The notes under the pieces were generated by a model, which worked only from the letters and a program-made list of their open reading frames with translations, was not told the DNA's origin and ran no database searches. A DNA stretch of 41,749 nucleotides from a virus: positions 1-41,749 of the IMG/VR virus record IMGVR_UViG_3300047471_000082, one strand, 5' to 3'. The position numbers and the translations under genes were made by a program. The stretch's first letter is position 1. Every line of letters begins with the position of its first letter. Shown piece by piece: positions 28,787 through 36,522 of this stretch.

Positions 28787-28971
28787 GGCCGCACCCCGTG
28801 AATCCCCTGCCGCCAGATCGTCGCCTTAACTTCCAACTCCGCCACCTTTTGCTTCAGCGCCTCGTTCTCGACGCGCAAGGCTTCGACTTCCGCCTGCATC
28901 TGCGCCAACGTGAAGGCCTGCTGGCCGATCCAGTCCCGCACGATTGCCGCCGCTCGATCTCCGGGTGTCAT
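28783..28971 (-). CDS. Small coiled-coil protein, 62 aa
   Basis: The product has AEVEALRVENEALKQKVAEL, a leucine-zipper-type coiled coil (residues 27-50), with a hydrophobic N-terminal helix (IVRDWIGQQAFTLAQMQ). ATG at 28971 follows GGGG. It sits after the repeat-bearing tail protein and may assemble with it. Function unknown. Confidence 0.6.
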   Translation of the reverse strand: MTPGDRAAAIVRDWIGQQAFTLAQMQAEVEALRVENEALKQKVAELEVKATIWRQGIHGVRP

Positions 28972-28983
28972 ATCGCCATCCCC

Positions 28984-29754
28984 TTACGTGGGCGTGAAAC
29001 TCACGTTACACAGAATCCCGCCGAGGATGTCGAAGTTCATGAAGTTGTCCGGTCCAGCATGCAAGGCCACGGAGAGGGCCGTCTGCGTGACTCCGACCGT
29101 CGTGCCCGAGGTAAACGCGCCATCGGCGCGGACATTCCCCGTCGCTCTCACCGCTGCGAACGTCGGGGACGCGGCCACCTTGACCGACTGGTCAAACCAA
29201 TCATTCAACGTCGTCGCCCCGTTCACCGTCACGGCATGGGTATTCACGGACAGGCTCGTCAGCGTCAATCCGTTGAAGGTCGGCGAGGCGGCGGATTTCA
29301 CGGACTGGTCAAACCAGTCGTCCAGGGTGACCGCCCCGGACACGGTGACGACATGTCCATTCACCGAGAGGGCGGTCGTCGTCATCCCGGCAAAGGTCGG
29401 GCTGCTGCCACTCGTCACGGACTGATTGAACCACGCCGCAAGGACCGTTGAGTCCTTCAGGAGTGCGCCCGTCGTGCCATCCCAGGCTGCCAAGACGCTA
29501 TCGGTCGAGGACGCCGGTCCAGTGACATCGCCGCCCGATCCGGTCGCCGACAGCACCGTGCCCACTAAGGCGATACCCGCCCCGAGCGTGATCCATTGGG
29601 GCGGACCCACATTGACATCAGGGGACCGCCCCATCAGCACGCCGGGGTTCAACTGGTCATATTGCGTGAAATAGCCGTTCCAGCCGACCGTGATCTTGCC
29701 GGTGCTATCGGCCATCGGCGCAGCGACCGGGGACGGACTGAAGTTCGCGGGCAT
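28984..29754 (-). CDS. Tail protein with three 39-residue repeats, 256 aa
   Basis: Residues 108-205 hold three repeats with WFNQSV or WFDQSV at exact 39-residue spacing (W108, W147, W186), each followed by SPTF and a strand such as LSVNTHAVTVNGA. The N terminus (GWNGYFTQYDQLNPGVLM) looks like an attachment segment. Following the gp10-like gene, it occupies the place of the P22 tail needle but is beta-rich, so a trimeric fibre or plug is likely. The start overlaps the gp10-like stop (TGATG). Confidence 0.65.
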   Translation of the reverse strand: MPANFSPSPVAAPMADSTGKITVGWNGYFTQYDQLNPGVLMGRSPDVNVGPPQWITLGAGIALVGTVLSATGSGGDVTGPASSTDSVLAAWDGTTGALLKDSTVLAAWFNQSVTSGSSPTFAGMTTTALSVNGHVVTVSGAVTLDDWFDQSVKSAASPTFNGLTLTSLSVNTHAVTVNGATTLNDWFDQSVKVAASPTFAAVRATGNVRADGAFTSGTTVGVTQTALSVALHAGPDNFMNFDILGGILCNVSFTPT

Positions 29755-31226
29755 CAGCGTTGCCCCGTCCCGGACTCGAGCCGCAGGAAACAGGAGTTGA
29801 TGCGCACGGGAATCGTTGCCGTCGTCACCGCCCGCAGCACGAGGTCATTGAACGCCCCAGGTGTTCGGTTCCAGCGCGGCAAATAGGCAAACTTGCCCAT
29901 CGGTCCCAAGGACTTATCCAGCGGCGTCGAGAACGTGTGTCCGCCGTCCTTGCTGTAACTGAGCGACATCACCGGGTCAGGGTCAGCCACGGTCGCCAAG
30001 CCCGTCTCGAGGCCAATCGCCACTTCGGACCCAAACATCGGCTGATGGTTCTGGTTCAGGTGCGGGGCGGTCCTCACTCGGCGAATCGGCACGCCATCAT
30101 CCGTGCCAATCTCCGCCGACTGGACATAGATCGTGCCCGTCGTCCGGTCGCCGACCAAATGCAGGCTATCCCACGCATAGCCGTGACACCACTGGTGCAA
30201 CGGCCCATACGTCGCATTGCCATCGTTCCAGACGCCCCAGGTGGACCAGAGCCTCGTCGCGAGGTCGTAATCCAAGCACGGGCCGGTGTTCGGGCACAGC
30301 ACATAGTGGGTATGGCCGCGCTCCTGGTAACTGTAGGCGCGGACGTTCGACAGATCAGGCAAGTCCGACAGGATGCGGTCCTCGGCAAACGTCGAAATCT
30401 TATTGAAGCCGCCCAACGTCGCTTGGACGACAAAGGCCCCGCCCTGCTCGTTACTGCACACGAAGATCATCGCCCCGTCGCACTCGGCCACCGACCATTG
30501 AGCGCCCAAGCCAAACTCAAAGAGCGTATTGGCGTAGGGCTGGAACGGAAACGTCCCGCCGGCATTGACCCACGGCTCCGTGCGCTGCGACCCGAGCATC
30601 CACAGCGTGCGGTTGACGACCCGAATCGCCATCAGGGCATCCGAGGACGAACTGACGGACCCCACATCGGTCGCATCCCACGTCGTGCCGTCCTCGAGCG
30701 ACGACAGATAGAACTTGGACGTGGACGCCTGCATGACGATGAAGTAGCCGTCGAGGAAGTCACACATCACAGCATTCGTCGGAAACGACGGGTCCGTAAT
30801 CTGCGAGAACATGTTCGAGATCGTGTCGTAGATGTAGCCGAAGCCGCCGGAGATAATCAAAAACTGGTGCCCGCCGTGCCCGTTGAAGGCAATCGAGGCG
30901 GGCTGGTCATCCGCGACGACCCCGCCGAGGAACGTCGCCGTGCCGGTGCCGTCCCCGTTGTTGTGCAACTCGGCCACGACACTCCCCACCACGCAGATGG
31001 CAAAGGCGTCTTGGGCGAACAAGGCGCGGACGGAACTGCCCGGTGAGCCGAGGTTGACAAACTGTGAAATGCCCGGACGACCATAGAGCGCCACCGGGAA
31101 CGGCGATTTGTCCGTCTCGCTCTGCGTCGGCTCCACTAGCCAGTTGATGAGTTCCGACGTGGCGACATTCACCGACGTAGATCGGTAACTTGCGCCACAA
31201 AAAGCAGGAAACGGAACGACTTGCAT
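29754..31226 (-). CDS. P22 gp10-like packaged-DNA stabilisation (head-tail) protein
   Basis: From ATG at 31226 (MQVVPFPAFCGASYRS) the 490-residue protein follows the gp10 family: VATSELINWLVEP, KSPFPVALYGRPG, FLDGYFIVMQASTSKFYLSS, RTLWMLGSQRTEPWVNAG and AQWSVAECDGAMIFVCSNEQ. P22 gp10 (472 aa) closes the portal channel and holds the tail needle. The length and order after the gp4-like gene agree. A longer frame from 31298 overlaps the upstream gene and lacks these homologous residues. Confidence 0.85.
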   Translation of the reverse strand: MQVVPFPAFCGASYRSTSVNVATSELINWLVEPTQSETDKSPFPVALYGRPGISQFVNLGSPGSSVRALFAQDAFAICVVGSVVAELHNNGDGTGTATFLGGVVADDQPASIAFNGHGGHQFLIISGGFGYIYDTISNMFSQITDPSFPTNAVMCDFLDGYFIVMQASTSKFYLSSLEDGTTWDATDVGSVSSSSDALMAIRVVNRTLWMLGSQRTEPWVNAGGTFPFQPYANTLFEFGLGAQWSVAECDGAMIFVCSNEQGGAFVVQATLGGFNKISTFAEDRILSDLPDLSNVRAYSYQERGHTHYVLCPNTGPCLDYDLATRLWSTWGVWNDGNATYGPLHQWCHGYAWDSLHLVGDRTTGTIYVQSAEIGTDDGVPIRRVRTAPHLNQNHQPMFGSEVAIGLETGLATVADPDPVMSLSYSKDGGHTFSTPLDKSLGPMGKFAYLPRWNRTPGAFNDLVLRAVTTATIPVRINSCFLRLESGTGQR

Positions 31227-31230
31227 CGGC

Positions 31231-31605
31231 CTAACTCGGTCCCAGCCCGCTGATGATGACGGAAATCTTGCCGCCGCCAGCAATCGCCGTCGAGACACGC
31301 GCTCGGATGCGCTGGAACGCCACGGCGTTGAAGTTGTGGATGATCGTCTGCGACCGCGAACCGGTCAGCGCCGAGCAGTCGTAGGTCGTAATCTGCGACC
31401 AGGTGCCGGTGTAGATGCCCACCACGGTTTCATCCCAGTAGGCTTCCTCAAACGTCACCACGCCGGAACTGATGGTGCCGCCATCCGCCTCGATGATGAA
31501 GGCGATGTAGGGCAGCCGGCGGGCGTCGATGAATTGCCCGAGCGTTTCGTCGGTCGTGGCGAGCGTGAGTGATTTGACGGTGACGTTTCCGACGCCTGTA
31601 GGCAT
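31231..31605 (-). CDS. Beta-rich virion protein between the gp4-like and gp10-like genes, 124 aa
   Basis: ATG at 31605 (MPTGVGNVTVKSLTLATTDE) follows the upstream stop by 7 nt. The sequence is a run of strands (IAFIIEADGGTISSGVVTFE, ITTYDCSALTGS, IRARVSTAIAGGGKISVII). It is like small structural proteins of tails or head-tail connectors, but is not part of the P22 core set. A role as a minor capsid or tail decoration is inferred from position. Confidence 0.65.
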   Translation of the reverse strand: MPTGVGNVTVKSLTLATTDETLGQFIDARRLPYIAFIIEADGGTISSGVVTFEEAYWDETVVGIYTGTWSQITTYDCSALTGSRSQTIIHNFNAVAFQRIRARVSTAIAGGGKISVIISGLGPS

Positions 31606-31612
31606 GATGTCC

Positions 31613-32578
31613 TCAGTAATTCCCTGACACGATGTTGTAGCCAGCCCTGCGGTCGCCAAAGATGCGCGAGGCGTCGTTCGGAAGGTCGTTGATCTTGTTG
31701 TTCGCCCGCTTGATGAGCGCCAGCGCCTTGACCGCGAGCGCCCCAATCAGCGGCGGGATGTCGCGCCCGTTCGGGGCCGCAATCCGCAAGTCGAACTGAT
31801 ACTGGATCGCTTCCTCATACCCGGGCACGGACGGGAAGTCATAGACCGTCGTCAAGTCCGCGAAGCCGGTGAAGACATTCTTCAGGTAGAGCACCAACTG
31901 GTTCGCCGCCGTGTTCGGGCGCGGCCAGAGGAAGATCGTCCCGTAGGGATAGGTCGCGTTGTAATACACGTCCGTAAACTGCGAGTTGCTCATGTTCTTG
32001 AGCTGGATCGACTGGTAGCCGTCATCCGTCAAGACCTGACGCGGAATCTCCGTCGGCGTGCCCGTGATCGCCGCGGCGGTGAGCGTGCCAACCGCTGGCG
32101 TCGTCGGTGCGCCATCGAGCGTGAAGGTGTAGCTGTTCACGCCAATGACCGTTTCGACCGTCTGGAGGCCGTTGTATTCGGGCTGCGTGGCCCCCTGAAT
32201 GAAGGCTTCGTCGCCCACCGCAAACGGATGCGCCGCCTGCGTCACGGTCGCCGTGTAACCGCTGCGCGTAATAGACGTGACCGACAAGGCTGACGACAAG
32301 GCCGCGAGCCACAGCCCCGCCCCGTCAATCGATTCAGGCCGGGGGACGTTGAAATCGCCCCCCAGCCCAATCGTGTAGGTCTGCTTGTTGGCGACAATCG
32401 GGAACACCATCCGCTCAATGGCCGTCACCGTGCCGTATTGCGTGCGCCAGCCCGAGAGCATGGCGTTGAGACGCGCCAACCCGTCCTGTGCGTCCTCGGC
32501 GTCAAGGCTCTCGCCTTTGCCGAGGATGTTCAGGTCGCTATACGAGCGGTTGAGCAACGTCAACGCCGAAACCGGCAT
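31613..32578 (-). CDS. P22 gp4-like tail accessory (head completion) protein with inserted domain
   Basis: Residues 1-95 (LLNRSYSDLNILGKGESLDA, GWRTQYGTVTAIERMVF, TIGLGGDFNVPRPESIDGAG) and residues 180-321 (YGTIFLWPRPN, YEEAIQYQFDLRIAAPNGRD, ALIKRANNKINDLPNDASRI) match the gp4 family, which forms the ring under the portal. Between them, residues about 97-172 are an insertion (YTATVTQAAHPFAVGDEAFI, PEYNGLQTVETV) resembling FCCH-type beta domains found in phage proteins. P22 gp4 is 166 aa; here the insertion and extended ends explain the size. Confidence 0.85.
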   Translation of the reverse strand: MPVSALTLLNRSYSDLNILGKGESLDAEDAQDGLARLNAMLSGWRTQYGTVTAIERMVFPIVANKQTYTIGLGGDFNVPRPESIDGAGLWLAALSSALSVTSITRSGYTATVTQAAHPFAVGDEAFIQGATQPEYNGLQTVETVIGVNSYTFTLDGAPTTPAVGTLTAAAITGTPTEIPRQVLTDDGYQSIQLKNMSNSQFTDVYYNATYPYGTIFLWPRPNTAANQLVLYLKNVFTGFADLTTVYDFPSVPGYEEAIQYQFDLRIAAPNGRDIPPLIGALAVKALALIKRANNKINDLPNDASRIFGDRRAGYNIVSGNY

Positions 32579-32587
32579 GGGCCTCCG

Positions 32588-33187
32588 TTACGACGAACGA
32601 CGCAACCAGGCATACGCGCCAGCCCGAATGGCCGACGCATCCGCACCCGAGGCGGACGTGTTCTGCGTGCCGGTGAATACGAAGGTTCCAGCGACCGTCA
32701 CGGTCATCGACCCCTTGATGTTCACGAGCGTATAGGCCGCCGTCTTGCTGTCGAATACCTTCGTCGCAGTCGTGGTCGTCGTGCCCTGTGTGGACACGGC
32801 GGTCGTCGCATCGGCTGCGGTTGCCGCATAGGTCTGATACTGGATCGCCGTGATGGTGGCTGACGTATAGGCGAAGGCGATGGTCAGCCCGCCCGTGGTC
32901 GTCATGATCGTTGGCAGGTTTACCTCGAAGACGTAGGTGCCCGGAACGACCGTCCACGAGAAGCCGGTAATCGTGGCCGGCGTCACCGTCGCGCTGTAGT
33001 CGGCCTGTGCCGCGAGGATCTTCTGGTCGCTGTAGATGACGCCGGTGAGCGTGGAACCCGTGAGAGTGCCGCCGGTCACCGTCGGGGTGGACGACACGCC
33101 TGCGTAGAGTTCGCCCAACATCGTGTTGAGCAAGGTGCGGGTCTTCCGGGTAAACGAGCCTTCCTGAGTGAGGGTGGTCTGTGACAC
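32588..33187 (-). CDS. Beta-rich structural protein, 199 aa
   Basis: GTG at 33187 with AAAGGGG upstream. The product is rich in Thr, Ala and Val (TPTVTGGTLTGSTLTGVIYS, ITGFSWTVVPGTYVFEVNLP, YTLVNIKGSMTVTVAGTFVF) and predicted to be all beta, like decoration or head-fibre proteins. It lies between the coat-adjacent genes and the gp4-like gene. A hairpin (33221-33235) sits just upstream. Function not established. Confidence 0.6.
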   Translation of the reverse strand: MSQTTLTQEGSFTRKTRTLLNTMLGELYAGVSSTPTVTGGTLTGSTLTGVIYSDQKILAAQADYSATVTPATITGFSWTVVPGTYVFEVNLPTIMTTTGGLTIAFAYTSATITAIQYQTYAATAADATTAVSTQGTTTTTATKVFDSKTAAYTLVNIKGSMTVTVAGTFVFTGTQNTSASGADASAIRAGAYAWLRRSS

Positions 33188-33248
33188 TGCAAGCCCCTTT
33201 CAACGGGCAAGGCCATCGCCGCACCATGCGGCAAGGCAGTGAGATGAA

Positions 33249-33740
33249 CTAGTCGGTCGTCGGGATCACCTTGCGCGGTCGGCCTCGCGGTTTGACCGGC
33301 GTGCGCGGCACTTCGCCAAGATGGCCGGACTGGGCCTCCTCAGCCGCCGCGGACTCTGCACGAGCCTTCTCGCCCATGTTGCGGTCGCTGTAATTGCGCT
33401 CCGCCGCCGCCACGGCCACCGCCTGCTCGTAGGCAATCACATGGTTCTGTGCGGCCTCGCGGCCCTGACGGAAGCCCTGCGCCTCGAGCACCTTGGCCTG
33501 GTTCTCGTTCTCGCAGAGAATGAACCCGTCGTCGATAAAGTCGCCGTTCGTCGTGGACCGCTTCACGCGGTAAAAGGCGGCAGGCCACTGTTGGAACCCG
33601 ACCACCTCGCGGGGACGGCCGGGAGGCCCGTAGGGGCTGTATCCCATTTCCCACTTCGCCATCTCACGCGCATAGGCGGAGGCGGGGTTGTGGACAATGC
33701 CACCGGGCATGTGTGCGTCTTTGAAGTCGGCTGAAGCCAT
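33249..33740 (-). CDS. Structural-region protein with C-terminal AT-hook, 163 aa
   Basis: The N-terminal part (KDAHMPGGIVHNPASAYARE, then GYSPYGPPGRPREVVGFQQW) contains a small domain, the middle is a helix rich in Ala and Glu, and the C terminus PVKPRGRPRKVIP is a textbook AT-hook (GRP core flanked by basic residues). Proteins of this kind occur between coat and connector genes in related podoviruses, with unknown roles. The AT-hook suggests contact with packaged DNA. Confidence 0.6.
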   Translation of the reverse strand: MASADFKDAHMPGGIVHNPASAYAREMAKWEMGYSPYGPPGRPREVVGFQQWPAAFYRVKRSTTNGDFIDDGFILCENENQAKVLEAQGFRQGREAAQNHVIAYEQAVAVAAAERNYSDRNMGEKARAESAAAEEAQSGHLGEVPRTPVKPRGRPRKVIPTTD

Positions 33741-33764
33741 AACGTTGAATCCTCAACGGGAAAC

Positions 33765-33798
33765 GGACCCCGAGCCGTATGCGACGCGCTCGGGGTCC
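33765..33798 (-). terminator. Perfect 11-bp hairpin between coat-proximal genes
   Basis: GGACCCCGAGC (33765-33775) pairs exactly with GCTCGGGGTCC (33788-33798) around a 12-nt loop. On the minus strand GTTTCCC follows. It may be a weak terminator or an RNA-stabilising element limiting expression past the coat genes. Confidence 0.55.
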
Positions 33799-33812
33799 AG
33801 GTGAACATCGCT

Positions 33813-34442
33813 TTACGTCGCGGCCACGTCAATCGTGGTCAGCGTGCCAGACAGCGGTGACGGGAACGGCACCCACTGCTCGTCCACGGCCATGAGCGAA
33901 ATGATGCCTTTGCCAGTCGCATCCATCGTCAGCGCCGTCAGCGAACCTCCGGTCAAGCCGGTGATCGTCACGGCATGAGCAGCAGCGCCAGCTCCGGCAA
34001 TGACGAGTTGGGTCCAGTCCAGGTCTTTCGTCGGCGCGGCGAGCGTCATCGCCAGCGCCACCGTGCCGTTCAATAGAGCGAACCTGATATTGCCGGCAGG
34101 CGGTAGGTCAATCGCCCCGTTCGCGCCGTAACTCGCGTATGTCCGTGCAAGACCCGCAATCGGGTAGAGCACGTTCTCTTGCGGCGAGGTCTGCTGGTTG
34201 AAGTCCGCGGCGTTGCCGCCGACGACCCGCGCCAGAATCCCGTGCGCCGTTGCCACGGTGCCGCCCTGCCCACGCAGCACCGGCACAATCGTCGCCGCCG
34301 CCACGTAACCCTTCGCCACCTGGAACAGTTCGCCGTCCACGCGGATCGTGTCGCCAATGGCGACCGACGCGCCAGAGGTCAGGACCAGTTGCCGTGCGTC
34401 AATCGCTGCGGCCGATGCCAATGTCGTTTCGTAAAGTGCCAT
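33813..34442 (-). CDS. Probable head decoration protein, 209 aa
   Basis: ATG at 34442 follows a strong GGAGG. The beta-rich product (QLVLTSGASVAIGDTIRVDG, TASYGANGAIDLPP-like segment near residues 105-120, ITGLTGGSLTALTMDATGKG) resembles phage decoration or head-fibre proteins. It was probably next to the coat gene before the GIY-YIG nuclease was inserted between them. The strong ribosome binding site and flanking hairpins suggest high expression. Confidence 0.6.
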   Translation of the reverse strand: MALYETTLASAAAIDARQLVLTSGASVAIGDTIRVDGELFQVAKGYVAAATIVPVLRGQGGTVATAHGILARVVGGNAADFNQQTSPQENVLYPIAGLARTYASYGANGAIDLPPAGNIRFALLNGTVALAMTLAAPTKDLDWTQLVIAGAGAAAHAVTITGLTGGSLTALTMDATGKGIISLMAVDEQWVPFPSPLSGTLTTIDVAAT

Positions 34443-34487
34443 GTCAATGACCTCCTCAGGTCTGTAAGCCGAGTCGAACCGAAGCGA

Positions 34488-34548
34488 AGAGGGTTGCCCT
34501 GTTTCCCAGCCCCGGCAGGCTTCTGCCGCTGCTCAGGGCAAACCCTCT
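34488..34548 (-). terminator. Large nested hairpin after the GIY-YIG gene
   Basis: AGAGGGTTGCCCTG (34488-34501) pairs with CAGGGCAAACCCTCT (34534-34548) with one bulged T, and an inner GGCAG/CTGCC hairpin lies at 34514-34527. It separates the nuclease gene from the decoration gene. No T-run follows, so it may be an RNA processing or stability element rather than a simple terminator. Confidence 0.55.
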
Positions 34549-34555
34549 CAGTGAG

Positions 34556-35203
34556 CTATTTCACGTCCTTTGCGCGCCCGAGTAACAGTCGATATCGCAT
34601 CTGCATCATCGTCAATCCTGTCGCCTTACAAGCATCCCTCACGCAGGGATATCGGACGCCTTCGTATTCAATCGGTCGAGCCTTCGGGTGCGCTCCTCCA
34701 CGCTTTTGGTTGAGACGCATCTTCGCTTTGGCTTCCTCAGATTGTGGAATCCCTTTATTCCACGCTCGCTGCCCTTTCCGGGCTTCTGAGAGCCGCTTTC
34801 GAAGTTCTGCCGACAAGGGTCCGGTTTTCAAGCCGGTATTCCATGTCGGCTTCCCTCGATTGGCGCGAGAGATCGCGGCTTTGTTCTTCTCGGTCATCGC
34901 CCGAAGGTGCTGACCGATGCCACCCGCAGTCATGTTGTAGCCGTGAGGCGTCAACGTGCCGAGAGCAGCAATCGCCGCGACTTCCATCGCCAAAAGTTCT
35001 TGATAGCTTGTTGGCCTCGCCAACTCGACTACCTCAAACTGTTCCCAACCGTCGTCTCGAATCGCTTGATGCAGCACTGACGTTCGGTCGCCTTTTGCTG
35101 CCCGGTGCCGATGCAGCACCAAGCGATCATTCAGTCTCTTGCGCGTCGTGGCCCCGATGTAACTAAGGCCTGTCTTGCGATTCATCAGCTTGTAGAGAAT
35201 CAA
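34556..35203 (-). CDS. GIY-YIG homing endonuclease with NUMOD3 motifs
   Basis: TTG at 35203 has GGAGGGG upstream. Residues 3-31 match a GIY-YIG core (LYKLMNRKTGLSYIGATTRK, with R27 and H31), E74 and N90 are the catalytic Glu and Asn positions, and RPTSYQELLAMEVAAIAA links them. Residues 112-165 have two NUMOD3-type repeats (AISRANRGKPTWNTG, LSEARKGQRAWNKG), and the C terminus looks like a small helix-turn-helix (ACKATGLTMMQMRYRLL). It sits directly after the coat gene, a common insertion place for homing nucleases. Confidence 0.85.
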   Translation of the reverse strand: MILYKLMNRKTGLSYIGATTRKRLNDRLVLHRHRAAKGDRTSVLHQAIRDDGWEQFEVVELARPTSYQELLAMEVAAIAALGTLTPHGYNMTAGGIGQHLRAMTEKNKAAISRANRGKPTWNTGLKTGPLSAELRKRLSEARKGQRAWNKGIPQSEEAKAKMRLNQKRGGAHPKARPIEYEGVRYPCVRDACKATGLTMMQMRYRLLLGRAKDVK

Positions 35204-35220
35204 TCAGCCCCTCCGGGCTA

Positions 35221-35226
35221 ATTATA
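35221..35226 (-). promoter_or_regulatory. TATAAT box upstream of the GIY-YIG gene
   Basis: A perfect TATAAT on the minus strand lies in the gap between coat and nuclease genes, 17 nt before the TTG start. The -35 is weak (GTGATA, or TTGAGT at a long spacing). It may give the nuclease its own low promoter. Confidence 0.3.
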
Positions 35227-35249
35227 CCCTCTACCTAGCTACTTATCAC

Positions 35250-36488
35250 TCAAGACATCAAGCGTACGGCGAAATATGGCAGAATCGCGGCGACGCCCCC
35301 GAGCGTATCCACACGGCTTGGCGACTGGTCCGTCTGGATGTTGTATTGCTCGACCCAGCGCATGCTGATCTTCGTGTCCGCATCGCCGACCGTCTTGGCG
35401 TTCGCACCCGCGAGCGCGTCCGGCAGGTCCACCATCGCGAACGCGAAAGCGGCCGGGTTGAACATGAGCGACTGCCGCGTCTGTGTCGCCGCCATCGTGG
35501 CCGCCACGGTGCCGGTCGCCCCGAGGAACGTCAACGCCGCGCTGTTGCCCGGTGCCGCCGTGACCGTCTGGAGTGACCCGGACGGGATGATCGACGGGCT
35601 GATCGAGAGCGTCGCTGTGGTCACACCTGACGCGTCGGCCGTCAGCACGAACTGCTGGAGGACGCCGGTCGAGGTGTAGCTTTCCGGGTTGACGCCGTAG
35701 ACACCATCAATCGTAAAGATGTCGCCCTGCTTCAGCGCATAGGTGCCCATGCCCGAGGTCGCGAGCGACGATCCGGTCTGTCCGCCCGAGGACGTGATCG
35801 GGGTCGCCGTCGTGAACGTCCCGGTCGTGTGGATCGGGATATTCGGGTCGTAATACCACTCCTCGACGCCGAGTGCCGCCGCCCCGAACTGGCCCTGCTT
35901 GAAATACTGGCTGATCTGGCCGGCCGGATTGAACAGCGCGAAGTTGTTGGCGAGGAGCGACGACTGGGTGAGCGGGTCGATGACGCACATCAGGTCTTCG
36001 GCCGGCACGGCGTTGTTGTGCAAGAGCGCGACCGCATCGGTCCACGTCTTGTTGTCCGTGATGGCCGTGCCCGGTGTGCCGGCCGCGAAGTAGACCGACT
36101 TGTAGACTTCCGCGCCCGCGACCACGTCCCACTTGTTCGCCTGACGACGACCCGCGGTCTTCGTATAGCGGTTCTGCACCTGCTCGACTTCGAGGGCCGA
36201 CTGCGAGGACGACCACCCCATGCCAATCTGGAACTGGTGGTTGATCGTCAGCGGCACGGTCTGGTTCAGAATGGCCTGTTGAATCAAGCCCTGACCTTCG
36301 ACGACCGGCCACCGCTGTTGGATGCGGACCTGCACCGTGTCGCCAATCTGCGTGCCTTCGGGCTTGTCCTTGAAGTTGCCCTTTTCCCACGAACGGTCGA
36401 ATCGGCCGATGAGCTTAAGGTTATTCTTGAAGTTGACCGCAACGTCCTTCGAGACCCACGTCGGAGTAATGAACGTATTTGTCGCCAT
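35250..36488 (-). CDS. Major capsid protein, P22 coat (gp5) family
   Basis: The 412-residue product follows P22-type coat order: TFITPTWVSKDVAVNFKNNL, TVQVRIQQRWPVVEGQG, VPLTINHQFQIGMGWSSSQS, then VEQVQNRYTKTAGRRQANK. Residues about 220-345 form an inserted beta domain (FTIDGVYGVNPESYTSTGVL), equivalent in place to the P22 I-domain. The C-terminal part (NPAAFAFAMVDLPDAL, ISMRWVEQYNIQTDQSPSRV) returns to the HK97-like core. P22 gp5 is 430 aa. It lies right after the scaffold gene. Confidence 0.9.
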   Translation of the reverse strand: MATNTFITPTWVSKDVAVNFKNNLKLIGRFDRSWEKGNFKDKPEGTQIGDTVQVRIQQRWPVVEGQGLIQQAILNQTVPLTINHQFQIGMGWSSSQSALEVEQVQNRYTKTAGRRQANKWDVVAGAEVYKSVYFAAGTPGTAITDNKTWTDAVALLHNNAVPAEDLMCVIDPLTQSSLLANNFALFNPAGQISQYFKQGQFGAAALGVEEWYYDPNIPIHTTGTFTTATPITSSGGQTGSSLATSGMGTYALKQGDIFTIDGVYGVNPESYTSTGVLQQFVLTADASGVTTATLSISPSIIPSGSLQTVTAAPGNSAALTFLGATGTVAATMAATQTRQSLMFNPAAFAFAMVDLPDALAGANAKTVGDADTKISMRWVEQYNIQTDQSPSRVDTLGGVAAILPYFAVRLMS

Positions 36489-36522
36489 GCTCGGCTACTT
36501 TCCGTAGCACGAGGGTCGAACC

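Noticed and set aside
29760-31046. Plus-strand frame of 428 codons
   Set aside because: Antisense shadow of the gp10-like gene; the minus strand has clear family motifs.
32538-33227. Long frame overlapping the 199-residue structural gene
   Set aside because: It is a different-frame shadow with Arg/His/Gly-rich low-complexity sequence; the other frame has the coherent beta-rich protein.
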